Shown here one piece after another: positions 30,490 through 40,382 of a DNA stretch of 64,000 nt; the stretch's first letter is position 1, and each line of letters begins with the position of its first letter. The notes beneath the pieces are model-generated. The model was given only the letters and a program-made list of their open reading frames with translations, searched no databases and had not been told where the DNA came from. The stretch spans positions 55,714 through 119,713 of the forward strand of contig JABLUY010000100.1 of the NCBI GenBank assembly GCA_013306675.1, in the 5' to 3' direction. The translations under genes were made by a program, and so were the position numbers. The DNA is from Thraustochytrium sp. TN22. Lineage: Eukaryota; Sar; Bigyra; Thraustochytrida; Thraustochytriidae.

Positions 30490-31223
30490 GGTGCCGCGCC
30501 CGGCCGCCCGCCGCTCCTCCCCTCCTCGAGCCGAGGCCGGGCCGGCCCTCGCGGCTCGCGCCGTTGCCGCGCTCGCGCTCGCGCTCGCGCTCGCCGCCGC
30601 CCGCGCGCTCGGCCCTTTTTTTCTTTCTTCTTCTTTCCTTTCGTTCTTTGTTTGCTTGCTCTTGCTCGCTATCTCCGCCGTCGTTAGCCCGCCGGGTCCC
30701 GTACAGCCCAGTTCCCCCGACCGCGCGCCGAGGAGGCGCCGCCAACGTACGCTGCGCCCGCCGCTGCTCGCGCCCGCATCGCGCGGGTCCGGTACGAGCG
30801 GGATCGCGGCAGGTTGCCCCGAGGGGGGCGGCACGGGCCGCGGCGAAACCTCGCCCCTCACCAGCCGCCTCATCATGTTTCGCCGAGCCCGGAGCGAAAT
30901 GGGTTGCGCAGATACGGCACCTGGCCGGAGCGCGGCGGGAATGAGATCATGGTGAGGTCCATGGCGGCTGCAAACGGCGCCAAGGGCGTCTGCAGAGATG
31001 CGCCGCGGAGCTGCCCTGCCTGACGTAGATCCACGGCCTGTGGAGCCGGGCTCGGGCCCGGCCAGGGATCACGGCGCTTAGCTACGGAGTGGTGCAAGGT
31101 CGCCTCGCTCGCCGCGACCTCGAGTCGTGCCACCGCAGCTGTGCGCGAGCAGAACCCGAGACAGCTGGCCAGGCCTCGAGCGGGCGTGCAGCAGCCCCCA
31201 GACCCCGCACGGTCACGGCGACC
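30490..31223. other. Divergent spacer
   Basis: Holds the upstream flank of the FXR-like gene, with GCTCGC hexamer and CTTT-rich runs at 30565-30650. It also holds the 5' flank of the spliced secreted-protein gene. No independent gene is supported. Confidence 0.45.
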
Positions 31224-31975
31224 ATGGCGCGGGGCATGCCACGGAAGCTGCTGCTCGCGCTGGTGGCGGCGCTCGCGGCGGTCTGCACGGCGGCGGCCAG
31301 CAAGGCCGCGGACGACCTCGCGAACGAGGGCCTCGTGCACAGCGCCGACGCACTGCGCCGCGCCGAGGAGGTAGGTCTGCGCCAAGGACGGGGCGGCGGG
31401 CGGCGGGGAGGCTGACGACGTGGGCCTCGGCGCTGGCGCTGGTGCTGCTGCTGGTGCTGCTGGTGCTGCAGGATGCGGACGTGGTCAAGCGGAATAGGTT
31501 CCGCGCCTTTCGCTTCGCGCTGCGCGAGTGGCGCGAGGACGATGGCCGCGTGCTCAGCGGCCGCCCGCTCGGGCGCGTCCAGGGCTACGTGAAGCGGCGC
31601 GCCGACGAGGATTTCTGCTTCGGCTGGACGCAGTCTCTACGCGGACCGTATCAGTATGTCACGGGCGAGGTGCGCTGCGGCCTGCACGAGGGCGAAGCCT
31701 TTGAGGCCTGGCTCCGAGAGCACGCCGGCGCTTCCCTGGAGCTGCTCGTCTACGAAGACACCAAGATCAAGCTGCACTTTCCTGCCTTCGAGATTCTTGA
31801 TCCCTCGCGCAGTACCTGCTTCGAGTCCCCGCCGCATGCTTGTGCGGCCGGCGACTCGCCCGCCGCGCGTCGAGTCTCGCCTGAGATTATCTGGCCCAAC
31901 AGCGAGGCAGATGCCGGAGATTCCTGCGCTGAGGACGACACGGTGTGTCGCGAGATCGGCGGTGGCGCTCCATAA
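31224..31975 (+). CDS. Small secreted cysteine-containing protein (two exons)
   Basis: Exon 1 (31224-31370) encodes a signal-peptide-like N-terminus (MPRKLLLALVAALAAVC). A 101-bp intron (31371-31471) has a GTAGGT donor and a CTG-rich tract ending TGCTGCAG. Exon 2 (31472-31975) continues in phase, giving ALRRAEE joined to DADVVKRNRF and a 216-aa product. The mature part has about six Cys (FCFGW, VRCGL, STCFE, HACAAG, DSCAED, VCREI), consistent with disulfides. No TM anchor and no recognised domain. The unspliced frames both stop or lack a start, which supports the intron. A lumenal or extracellular protein of unknown role. Confidence 0.6.
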
Positions 31976-32450
31976 CGCGAGCTCGACGATGATACGAGCT
32001 TGCACGTGTCTTGCCGCTAAAGGCTCGTCGGCCAGCTTGTCTGCAACTCAGGCTGCGTGTGTGAAGGCAGTGCTGGCGCGTAAAATGATAGTTCAGTATC
32101 TTGAAGGCTCCCGTTTACGATTTCCAGCGAGGGCAAGCAAGCAAGCCCTGGCGTGCGCGCGGGCGCGCTCCGCCACGAGACGGGTCACCACGGCCACAGC
32201 CAATCGACATGAAAATCAAGCAAACCGCTTCAGCGACCTGCAGCAAGAGCGTGAACACGGCACTCGCAGCCAAGCTAAGCAGCGGTCCTCGGGACTTATG
32301 AAGAAGCACTCGACCGTGTCGCCTCACCTGCTGCTTCGGACGCCACCACGTGAGACCCAGGAGTTGATGCATAGTAGGCTAGACTTGATACTGAGCGCGA
32401 CGCCAGTGCAGAGCGGCATCGTCGAGTCGCGCGGCGGCGGCGCCGCCGCG
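31976..32450. other. Spacer, nothing recognised
   Basis: Between the secreted-protein gene and EAF6. No coding character and no long repeat seen. Confidence 0.4.
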
Positions 32451-32965
32451 ATGGAGTCCATCCGCGAGCGGCAGCAGCAGGTGCAGGCGGCGCTAGAGGC
32501 GGTGCAGCGGCAGCTGCTGGACCTGGAGAATCGGTAGGTTTGACGGCGGCGGCGGCGGCGGCGGCGGCGCGCTCTGCGGCGGCCGCAACGGTGGGCATGA
32601 CTGAGATGCTGACGCTGGCGGCGGCCTCTCGACGCGCGAGCAGCTACCTCGAGGAGACCAGCGCGACGGGCAACGTGGTGCGCGGCTGGGAGGGCTACAT
32701 CGATAGCAAGCCGCGCGGCACGCTGACGACGAAGAAGGAGCGCAGGCTCAAGCCGAGCGAGCGGATATTTTCCTTCTCCGCCGCCACCTCGCCCGACGAC
32801 CTCGGCGGCGGCGGCGGCGGCGGCGATGGCTACGCTCGCTCGCCCAGCCCCGGCTCTGTCAAGCGCGCACAGCGAAGCATCGCCGGCTCCACGGGCACGG
32901 CGGGGCGCAAGCGCACCGCCAACAAGCGCAAGCGCCTCAACGACGACGACGAGGACTACCGCTGA
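32451..32965 (+). CDS. EAF6: EAF6/MEAF6, NuA4-type histone acetyltransferase subunit (two exons)
   Basis: Small non-catalytic subunit of NuA4/MOZ-type acetyltransferase complexes in the nucleus. Exon 1 (32451-32533) encodes an N-terminal coiled coil (RERQQQVQAALEAVQRQL). The intron starts GTAGGT at 32534. Exon 2 begins at 32641 or 32644, because the acceptor reads GAGCAG, a NAGNAG site; the two choices differ by one Ser. Exon 2 carries the family signature SYLEETSATGNVVRGWEGY followed by KKERRLKPSERIFSFS, matching YLEDT...GNIIRGWDRYL...F..AERLFS of EAF6. The C-terminal tail is basic (KRTANKRKRL), NLS-like, with an acidic end. Product about 133-134 aa. Confidence 0.88.
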
Positions 32966-33559
32966 CAAGGCTCCACGTCAGGTCACGTTCAAGTGCAGCG
33001 GGCCAGCTCGCGCAGCCTTGCTTCGCTGCCGGCCGTCATTTCCTCCCCTCCATCATGTATGTACCAGTAGCCTTTCCGCCAAACCTATCCTGTGATTTGC
33101 CACGGCCCGCGCCGCGCGTTTCTGCTCCCTCTCCTTTCCTCTCCCGGCCTCCAAGAGGCTAGGCTTGGGCGGACTCGGCCTTGACGCTGGCGGCCGCGAG
33201 CTGGCCGGCCGGCGAAAGTTTCGCACTCTCGCTCAGGCTGCCTGACTCTGCCCAGCCTGCCTTCCTCCCACCTGCAGCACTGCGCGGCCCCTGCTTTGGG
33301 GCGAGGCTTGGTTCGCAGATCCGTGCTGGATCGTCGGCCGACAATCTTGCTCGCGTATGCAGCATTGCAGGCGCAAGTGAGCCCGGGTGTTTGGCGTGTT
33401 TTGTGCTTTGATTGCTGACAGACATGCGGGTCTCACTCACAGTCAGTGACACTCACTCACTCACAGTGTGAGTTGGCAGCAGCGCGTGCAGAGATCTCCC
33501 TCCGAATCCGCACGCGCCAGCGGCGGCCAAAGCAACAAACAGACGCGGAGGCGCGGGCG
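32966..33559. other. Spacer with CACT/ACAG direct repeats
   Basis: Short CTCACTCA/ACAGT repeats at 33434-33470 lie about 90 bp upstream of the next start and can fold back on themselves. No gene seen. Confidence 0.4.
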
Positions 33560-35506
33560 ATGGCGGCCAGCGCGCGGGCGAGCGTGGGGCGCGCGGCGCG
33601 GCGCATGAGCCACGCGGCGAGCGGGCTCCTGCGACGGCTCGGGTCTGTGCAGGCCGAGGAGGTGCAGCTGACCCAGTCCAAGGGCGTGAGCGTGGCGGCG
33701 CTGCGCAGGTTCTACGAAGACCTCAACGAGGGGACGCTCGCGCCGGACGTCGAGCTGTATGTGCTCTTGGACGACGTGGAGGACGGCGAGGTGGTGGCGC
33801 GTGCGAGTGAAACCGTGGCGGTCCGCACTGAGGATGGGAACCGGGACGATGGGCTCATGTTGGGCCACCTGACGCGTAGCGAGGGCACGATCTGCTTCGC
33901 GCCCGCGCAGGCCTCCCGAAAGCTGCGCGAGTACTGGACCATGGAGGACGTCTGCACACACGTCGTGCTCCCGGCAATGAAGGCGGCGGGCGAAGGAGCA
34001 GCAGCAGCAGCAGCAGCAGAAGGACCGGAGGAAGAGGGTCCCGCGGCGCGTTTTTACGTGGACGTTTGGCGCGAAGAGAGCGCCCAGGCGGTAGGGCCGC
34101 CGTTTGGTGGGGCCTTCGTCTGTCACGCGCACTCGTGCTCCTTCGCCGAGCTCGTGGATGCGCTGACCGCCCACTATCGAGCGCGGCGGCACGACCTTCG
34201 AAGTGCTTTCGTCTGGCTGGACATCTTCTGCGCGGACCAGGCCGCGCTGAGCGCGGACGATACGAGCATGGCGCCTGAGGTGCGGCGGGCGCGCGCGAAC
34301 CTACTGGCGCAGGACCTGCACGAGGCCGTGGCTCGCTTCGAGGAGCGCTTGGTCTTTTTGAACGACTGGGACTGCCCCGAGGGGCCGGAACCCATGTCGC
34401 GGCTGTGGTGCGTGTGGGAGATGTATGGCGCGCTGCGCTCTGGGGCGCCCTTGGACCTTCTACTGGCGCCGCTGCAGGGTTGGCGCTTTGTGCGCGAGAT
34501 GCGCACGGGCCGCATGGACATCTTCGTGATGCTGACAAACGTGGACTTCGCCCAGGCGGAGTGCCGGTCGGCGGAGGAGAAAAGAGTCATCCTGGAGGCG
34601 GCACGCGCGCTCGACGGCGGCCTACAGGAGATGCACCGCACCGTGCTGGGCCAGCTGCGGGAGTGGCTCGCCGAGATGGCGCGGCGACACGTGGCTGCCG
34701 CGGATAGCTCCCTGGCCAACGCAACCCGCGTGCTACACAACACGGGCAAGATGCTCTACGACCGCGCGCTCTATGCGGCGGCCGCCGAAATGTACGAGCA
34801 AGCGCTGGACGTTCTCGTGGATCGGTACGGCCCTGCGCACACAGACGTGGCGGTCGCGAAGCAGGGCCTGGCGCTTGCGCTCCTGGCGCAGGGCCTGCCC
34901 GAGCCGGCGCAGACGCACCTCGAGGAGGCGCTGGACGTCTTTAGGGCGAACCTTGGCCCAGTGAACTCCATCGTCTCGGCAGCTCTCTGCGAGATCGCCC
35001 GCGCCCTCCACGAGCAGGGCCAGCTCGAGGCAGCGCTGGCGCAACTCGAAGAGACGCTGCGCATTGACGAGGAGCTCGAGCTCGCGCCGGACGACGCTGG
35101 CGTCTTCCATGTCAAGTACAACATGTCGCTGGTCCTCTCGGATATGGAGCGCTTCGACGAGGCCCTGTCGCTTGCGGACTTCGCCTGCGCCAGGCTCCAC
35201 GAGCTGCTTGGCAAGGCTGCCTCCGAGTATCCTATTGTGGGCGACGCCGCACTCGCCCAAGGCCGCGCCCTGCTCGGTCTCGACCGCCGTGCAGAGGCCG
35301 TGTCCAGCTTGCGCACCTCGCTCGACATTCAGGAGCTTAATTGGGGTCCCGACCACCCTGCGACCGCGCTTTCTCTCTTTTGGCTCGCCGAGGCCGCGCA
35401 GGACGCAGCGTTGTCCTCACGAGCCCACGCCACGCGCCTCCTCGTCCTTGGTGCTGACCACCCACACACCAAGCTTTCTGCGGCCCAGCTGTCCTCGCTC
35501 TCCTGA
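33560..35506 (+). CDS. TIR-like domain plus kinesin-light-chain-type TPR protein
   Basis: 648 aa from the ATG at 33560; the upstream in-frame extension is low-complexity. Residues of about 185-330 contain a TIR-like or CHAT-like signalling fold of the kind found in protist TPR proteins: FGGAFVCHAHSCSFAELVDAL, then FVWLDIFCADQ and LWCVWEMYGAL, reminiscent of the VSHAW...VWLDIF...CLWE pattern. Residues of about 395-640 form 42-residue TPRs of the kinesin light chain type (LYAAAAEMYEQALDVLVDRYGPAHTDVA; LDIQELNWGPDHPATA; LVLGADHPHT). No NB-ARC or kinase domain links the two. By analogy this is an effector/sensor layout, but function is not established in protists. Confidence 0.72.
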   Translation: MAASARASVGRAARRMSHAASGLLRRLGSVQAEEVQLTQSKGVSVAALRRFYEDLNEGTLAPDVELYVLLDDVEDGEVVARASETVAVRTEDGNRDDGLMLGHLTRSEGTICFAPAQASRKLREYWTMEDVCTHVVLPAMKAAGEGAAAAAAAEGPEEEGPAARFYVDVWREESAQAVGPPFGGAFVCHAHSCSFAELVDALTAHYRARRHDLRSAFVWLDIFCADQAALSADDTSMAPEVRRARANLLAQDLHEAVARFEERLVFLNDWDCPEGPEPMSRLWCVWEMYGALRSGAPLDLLLAPLQGWRFVREMRTGRMDIFVMLTNVDFAQAECRSAEEKRVILEAARALDGGLQEMHRTVLGQLREWLAEMARRHVAAADSSLANATRVLHNTGKMLYDRALYAAAAEMYEQALDVLVDRYGPAHTDVAVAKQGLALALLAQGLPEPAQTHLEEALDVFRANLGPVNSIVSAALCEIARALHEQGQLEAALAQLEETLRIDEELELAPDDAGVFHVKYNMSLVLSDMERFDEALSLADFACARLHELLGKAASEYPIVGDAALAQGRALLGLDRRAEAVSSLRTSLDIQELNWGPDHPATALSLFWLAEAAQDAALSSRAHATRLLVLGADHPHTKLSAAQLSSLS

Positions 35507-36415
35507 CCTGCCATGTCAACAGCTGTCAACAGTGCCCAGCAAGCCGGCCATGCTCCGATTCTCCACTCACACACGAAAGGAGCCCTGTTCCATTTTCTAG
35601 CCTCAAACCAATCCCTCCAAGTCGTTCATTTGCTTTCTGTTCGCGAGGGCGACCCAACCCTCGGCGCAAACCACCCTGGTGTTCACGCTCGGCGGAGCCA
35701 GGTCAGCTTCGACGCCTCCGCCAGCCTGAGCCTTCACATGCCCTTTTTCAGAAAGGCTTGGCATGATGGCATGGCACGGCTTGGCTTGGCTTGGCTTGGC
35801 TTGGCTTGGCTTGGCTTGGCTTGGCTTGGCTTGGCTTGGCTTGGCTTGGCATGGCATGGCATGGCATAGCATCCCTTCATACAGTGACTGAGGCTGAAGT
35901 CCCTTTGGGGCGTCACCAGCAATACCGGCCAGGTCGTCCCCGCCGCCCCGCCACTGCTTGACGCCTCGTGTATCCGTTGCCCCTGAGGCAGCCCCCCTCT
36001 CTCCCCTCTGCAGGTTGTCTTCCCGTTCATTTAGCGAAACTTTTCACCGATCTCCTCCCGTCCACTGGGCCTCCCTTCCCCCGGATCTCACTGAAAAACC
36101 AAAAGGGGGGAAAGGTTCCCCTCTCCCCTCAACCGGGCGCCAGTGTGCAAGGGGGGCAGAGGGGCGGCGCGCGGCTCGCGATGAGAGCAAGTCCGCAATC
36201 GCAGAGTCGAGGCCGCTCGCGACCAACGTCCTCGCGCGCGGGTGCGTCGCTCGCTCGCTCGCTCGCTCGCTCGCGCGCTCGCCCGGCAGGCCGGCCGCCC
36301 GCGCGCCGCCGCAGCCGCCGCCGCGCGCCCGCGCAGCGCCGCCCGCCCGCCGAGAAGAGGAGAGCGCAGCGGCAGCGCGGCGCAACTCGCCGCGTACGAG
36401 CGCGTGGCCGCCACC
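35507..36415. other. Spacer with TTGGC pentamer array and GC-rich 5' flank of SSNA1
   Basis: Contains the pentamer array (separate entry), a GCTCG run at 36247-36275 and very C/G-rich sequence up to the SSNA1 ATG, probably its promoter and 5' UTR. No additional gene supported. Confidence 0.5.
35781..35850. repeat. TTGGC pentanucleotide microsatellite, 14 perfect copies
   Basis: Fourteen uninterrupted TTGGC units. Degenerate ATGGC units flank it on both sides (about 35756-35875). Confidence 0.98.
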
Positions 36416-36926
36416 ATGGCGCAGCAGGGCGCCTCGCTGCAGAACTACAACAATGAGCTCGTCAAGTGTAGGTTCGTTGACGCCTCTTCCGGCCGGCCCT
36501 TGCTGCCTGTATGCCGGCCCTCGCTTGGCCGGGGGCCAGGGTCGCCCGAGCCCGCCTCGGCGGTTGTGCTCGCGGTCCATGATGATGTGTTGCACACATA
36601 CGCTCACACGGAAGGATGAGACTAACGACTTGAGCGCGACAGGCATCGAGGACCTGCGCAGCAAGCGCGAGGAGGTGAACCGTCAGATCCTCAAGGATGA
36701 GGAGCAGAAGGCTGCCATTCAGAAGGACCTGAGCATCCTCACGGACCGGCTGTCCAAGGTGAACGAGTCGCTGGCCAAGCACGTGCAGGCGCGCAAGGAG
36801 TACGACACGACGATCCAGGAGACCGAGGCGGCGTACATGAAGATTCTGGAGTCCTCGCAAACCCTGCTCAACGTCCTCAAACGCGAGTCCATCAACCTGC
36901 AGAAGAAGAAGCAGAGCTCCAGCTAG
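36416..36926 (+). CDS. SSNA1: SSNA1/DIP13, centrosome- and axoneme-associated coiled-coil protein (two exons)
   Basis: 111 aa. SSNA1 (DIP13 in Chlamydomonas) forms fibrils on microtubules and acts at basal bodies, axonemes and branching or severing sites. Exon 1 (36416-36467) encodes [17 protein letters not shown], nearly identical to the human N-terminus. A 175-bp intron (36468-36642) has a GTAGGT donor and ends GCGCGACAG; the split codon gives the conserved Cys-Ile-Glu. Exon 2 encodes a single long helix: [30 protein letters not shown], then [20 protein letters not shown], the most conserved block of the family. Length matches the usual 105-119 aa. Confidence 0.96.
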
Positions 36927-37317
36927 TGGAGCGCTTGACCCGGACAGGATGGAGGGTGGCAGCCGCCCGTATGCAAGCATGGGCCCCTTTTCTTTCTTTA
37001 CCGTCCGGTCCGTTCTTCTTCTTCCTGCTTGCTTGCTTTCTTTCTTTCTTTCTTCTTTCTTTCTTTCGTCGTAGTCGTGTAAGAGAGAGTGTGAACTTCA
37101 TTGGCGTGGCTCTTGTGGGTCATCACATTTGTGTGCATATGTTCGATCAGAAGCAAGTTGCCTTTGATGTGCAAGTCTCGATGTGCTTATTAGGCTAGGT
37201 GTTGGAGTGTGAACTCCGGGGGGCGCGGGGCTCATGTGCGTCACCACATTCTCGCGCATGTCTTGGATCAGATTGCGATTTGCCTGCTCATTATGCAAGC
37301 CTTGATGTGGTGCACAA
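36927..37317. other. Convergent 3' spacer with a diverged direct repeat
   Basis: TTCTTT-rich tract at 37015-37075. A roughly 100-bp diverged direct repeat (about 37087-37190 and 37205-37300) shares GAGTGTGAACT, CATCACAT/CACCACAT, CGCATGT and GATCAGA anchors. No gene. Confidence 0.5.
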
Positions 37318-40300
37318 TTACAAGAGCATTCGAAAGGACCGCGAGTACCAGGCCGGCGCAGAGCGCGTCTTGGACCGCAGGCGCGGTGCGAGCACGTTTG
37401 GGTCGCGTGGGCGCAGCGTCGCTGTATACGTGCTGCCGGCTTTGAAGAGCGAGGCAGGCAGCGCGTGACAGAGCGTGGACCATTCGGTGATGCGCGAGCG
37501 CGGCTTGAGCACCTGCAGGCGCTCCATGACGAGGGGCGCGGCGCTTGGCGAGCCAGCGCCGGCGGCGCCGGCACGTACCTCGAGGTCCAGGTCCGGGTTG
37601 ACGGCGTTCTGCTGACCGCCCCAGAAGAGCCCAACTAGTTTGACGTGCGACGTATTGGTGGGAAGGTGGCGCCAGTGTTCCACGCGCGTTAGCGTGGCAG
37701 AGAGGCCTTGCTTGGCGTGCCAGCCGAGCGCCGAGGCGGAGGATGCGCTCTGCATGTGCACGCGCGTGCGGAACTCGAGCATCTGACTCGTGGGCCGCGT
37801 GCGGCGCGCGTCGACGAACTCAACCGCGCGCACCCACTTGATGCACGTGCAGCCGTACCAATTGGGCACCACCAGGCGCACGGGGAAGCCGTGGTCTGGC
37901 GGCAGGGGCTCGCCGTTGAGCTCGGTGGCAAAAAACATACCGGTCTCCTGAACCTGCGCCCACGTGAAGACCCAGCTGGCGCCCTTGGTGCCGCCTGCTG
38001 TCTTGATGTGGTCGTCGTAGCCCTCGATCAGAACGTCGCGTGGGCCGCTGGCCGGGACGAGGTCCGCCAGCAGGTCACGCAGCGGCACGCCGCGCGTCCA
38101 GTGCGCCTGCGAAAGCAGACCAAAGTGCCAGGTGCGCGTGTTTCCGGAGCACTCCATGACGCCAGCGCCCATGGGTTTGCCGGCGTCGTGAATGGCCTGC
38201 GCCGTGAGGACGCGAAGGGGGGCCGCGGCGCCGGCAGCGCGCACCTCGACCATCCAGTCCTCGCGTGAGAGCGCGTCGGGGCGAAGCGTGCCGGGCAGGC
38301 CGGTCCGGATGTAAAAGGCGGACGCCGGCGTCTCTTCCAGGAGATCGGGCGTGAGGAGCGCGAGGTCCACCGAAAGCCGCTTGGCCAGCTCGGCGCTTCG
38401 CACGACGCCGAAGGTCTTGGTGCGACCCGAGGGAAACTTTTCGGCAAAGGGAGATACGGACTCGAGATGCCATCCGCGCGCACCCGCAGAGGACAGTGCT
38501 GAGGACGAGGACGAGGACAAGGAGGAAGAGGAGGACTTGCGGCCTCCGGCCGAGGCGCGCCCGGCAATGAGGCCGTCCGGCGGACCAAAGCAAGGCTGGC
38601 CCTGGACGGGCTGGAGAAAGATAGGCCGTCGCAGGCCGAGCTCATCGTCGGCGTCCAGTTCGTCGGCCAGGTCGCCCGCAGGCGGCTCGCGCACAACGTC
38701 CTCCAGCGCAACCTCGCCAATTTTATACACTTGCGTCATCTGCCGCGCCGCCTCTGAGTGGCCCTCGTCCAAGAAGGCCTGCGTGCCGTTGTACCCGATG
38801 TAGGGCAGGATGGCCTCGACGCCGCCAGGGTGGAGGTTGAGCCACTGCGTGACATCCAGAACGTCTCGCCCCAGAACGAGCCACGCGCTGTCGGCGGTGC
38901 GGTGCAGGTCCAGATCGGCCGCCGAGATGTAGCGCGGGCCGGCGGGCGGGGCCACAGCCCCGCGCGGCCGCGCCGGCGCTTGGTTCGGCGCGCGTAGCTC
39001 GAGACTGCCTTTGGAGGTCGGCCGCGTCGTGGCGCGCTGGTTTTGCTGCACCTGGCCGGCGAGCACGAGCGCGACGCCGAGCACGAGCGCCGCGAACGCT
39101 GTCCCCCGGCGGCCGCAGCGCTGCAGGCAGGCGCGCGGCCAGGCGCGGTCCTCGGCGTAGAGCGCGGCGCGCGGCGCGAGGCTCCACAGGCCGCCCAAGC
39201 CGAAGAGCCAGGTCGCCACGAAGCGCTGCGGCACGATCAGCAGGAGCGTATTGGCAAGCGGGTCGGTCCAGCCGGACAAGAAGGCAAAGTTGCTCGCGAA
39301 GGTGGTGTGGTGCACGTTGTGGTGCGCGCGAGACAGCAGAACGAGGTCCAGGAGCGCGAAGTTGTAGGCTTCGCCCGCGTGCGAGTACCAGTGGCCGACG
39401 TAGGCGAGCGCGAAGAAGGCGCTCGCCAGGAGCGAGAAGAGCCAAAGCCGGCGCTCGCCCTGCGCGGCCGCCAGCAGCGGTATGAGCAGCCAGAACGGTG
39501 GCGCTGACAGCGACGCAGGGTTGATGTGGTGCTCCTGGAAGCTCACGGCGCTCTCGCGCAGGAGTGCCCAGCGCTGCTGCGCGGCCGGGTTGTCCAGCAC
39601 CACGTGCGAGATGGCGCTGGCCATGTCCGCCCACAGGTACGCGGTGCAGGCGGCGAGGAGCCAGCGGCGGCGCGGCGCGGCGGCGTCGCGCTCGGCGCGC
39701 GCCGCGTCATCGACCTTGACCTTGACTCGCGACACGCCGGCCGGCAGCAGCGCGAGCACGAGGCCTGGGTCTGCGCGCGCGAGCAGCACGAGCAGGCGCG
39801 CGAGGAGCAGCGCCGCGACGGCATTGAGCGTCGCGTCGACGCTTACGACGACTGCCGATGTTGGGCTGCTATTCTCCGTGGCCAGGTCCGCCGACGCGGC
39901 GCACCCCTCCTCTGCCGCCGCCGTGCAGTCGTTCGGCACGGACGGGTCCGTGAGCCCCGTCGTGCGGCGCGGGATCTCGCCTGGCGCCCACTCGCAGTGC
40001 GGGTCGCCGAGCTCCTCGCCGTTCGTGCGGCCGTCGCCGTCGGAGTCGCGCTGGCACAGGCAGTCGGCCCTGGTCGGCTCGTCGGTCAGTCAGTCTCCCC
40101 GTTCACCCCTCCCTCGCTGTCGAGCCTGCGCGCGGCCTGCCGCTGCGGCTGGCGACCTCCCTCGCTCTCGCGCGTCGCGTCCGCCACGTACCAGTCGCCC
40201 TCGCACGCGAGGAAGTCCTTGCCGAAGGCGGAGAGCGGCCCGCCGCCCAGGCCGTCCCTGTGGCCCAGCGCCGCGAACTCGCGCCCGTTCGGCACGCGCA

Positions 40301-40382
40301 GCACGAACAGGGGCAGGCCGCTCGCGCCCGCCAGCGCTGCGGCCGCCGCCGCCGCTGCGGCCGTCGCCGCCGCGCCGCGCAT
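37318..40382 (-). CDS. Four-module fusion: temptin, PEDS1/Kua lipid desaturase, cytochrome b5, sulfite-oxidase-type molybdenum domain
   Basis: 980 aa, two exons. Exon 1 (40192-40382): signal-peptide-like poly-Ala start, then the temptin pattern (VPNGREFAALGH, FGKDFL). Intron 40070-40191 (GTACGT donor, GACCAG acceptor, phase 2) restores a Trp codon and the rest of temptin (CLCQRDSDGDGRTNGEELGDP). Exon 2 is open for 917 codons. Residues of about 195-340: lipid-desaturase domain (PF10520; TMEM189/CarF) with its His set SHVVLD, FQEHHINP (244/245), GHWYSH (290/294) and HHNVHH (313-318). Residues of about 445-515: cytochrome b5 with heme ligands H477 (HPGG) and H501 (GHSEAARQM). Residues of about 600-980: sulfite-oxidase fold with the molybdenum Cys C704 (MECSGNTR), DHGFPVRLVVPNWYGCTCIKW and a dimerisation-like domain. 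Each domain is known; this order in one chain is unfamiliar to me. I infer an ER-membrane enzyme with the b5, Mo and diiron sites on the cytosolic face. Confidence 0.88.

Noticed and set aside
31371-31471. Leucine-rich TM helix (ALALVLLLVLLVL) in the secreted-protein gene
   Set aside because: It is translated from a CTG-rich intron; the GTAGGT donor and TGCAG acceptor remove it and restore the frame.
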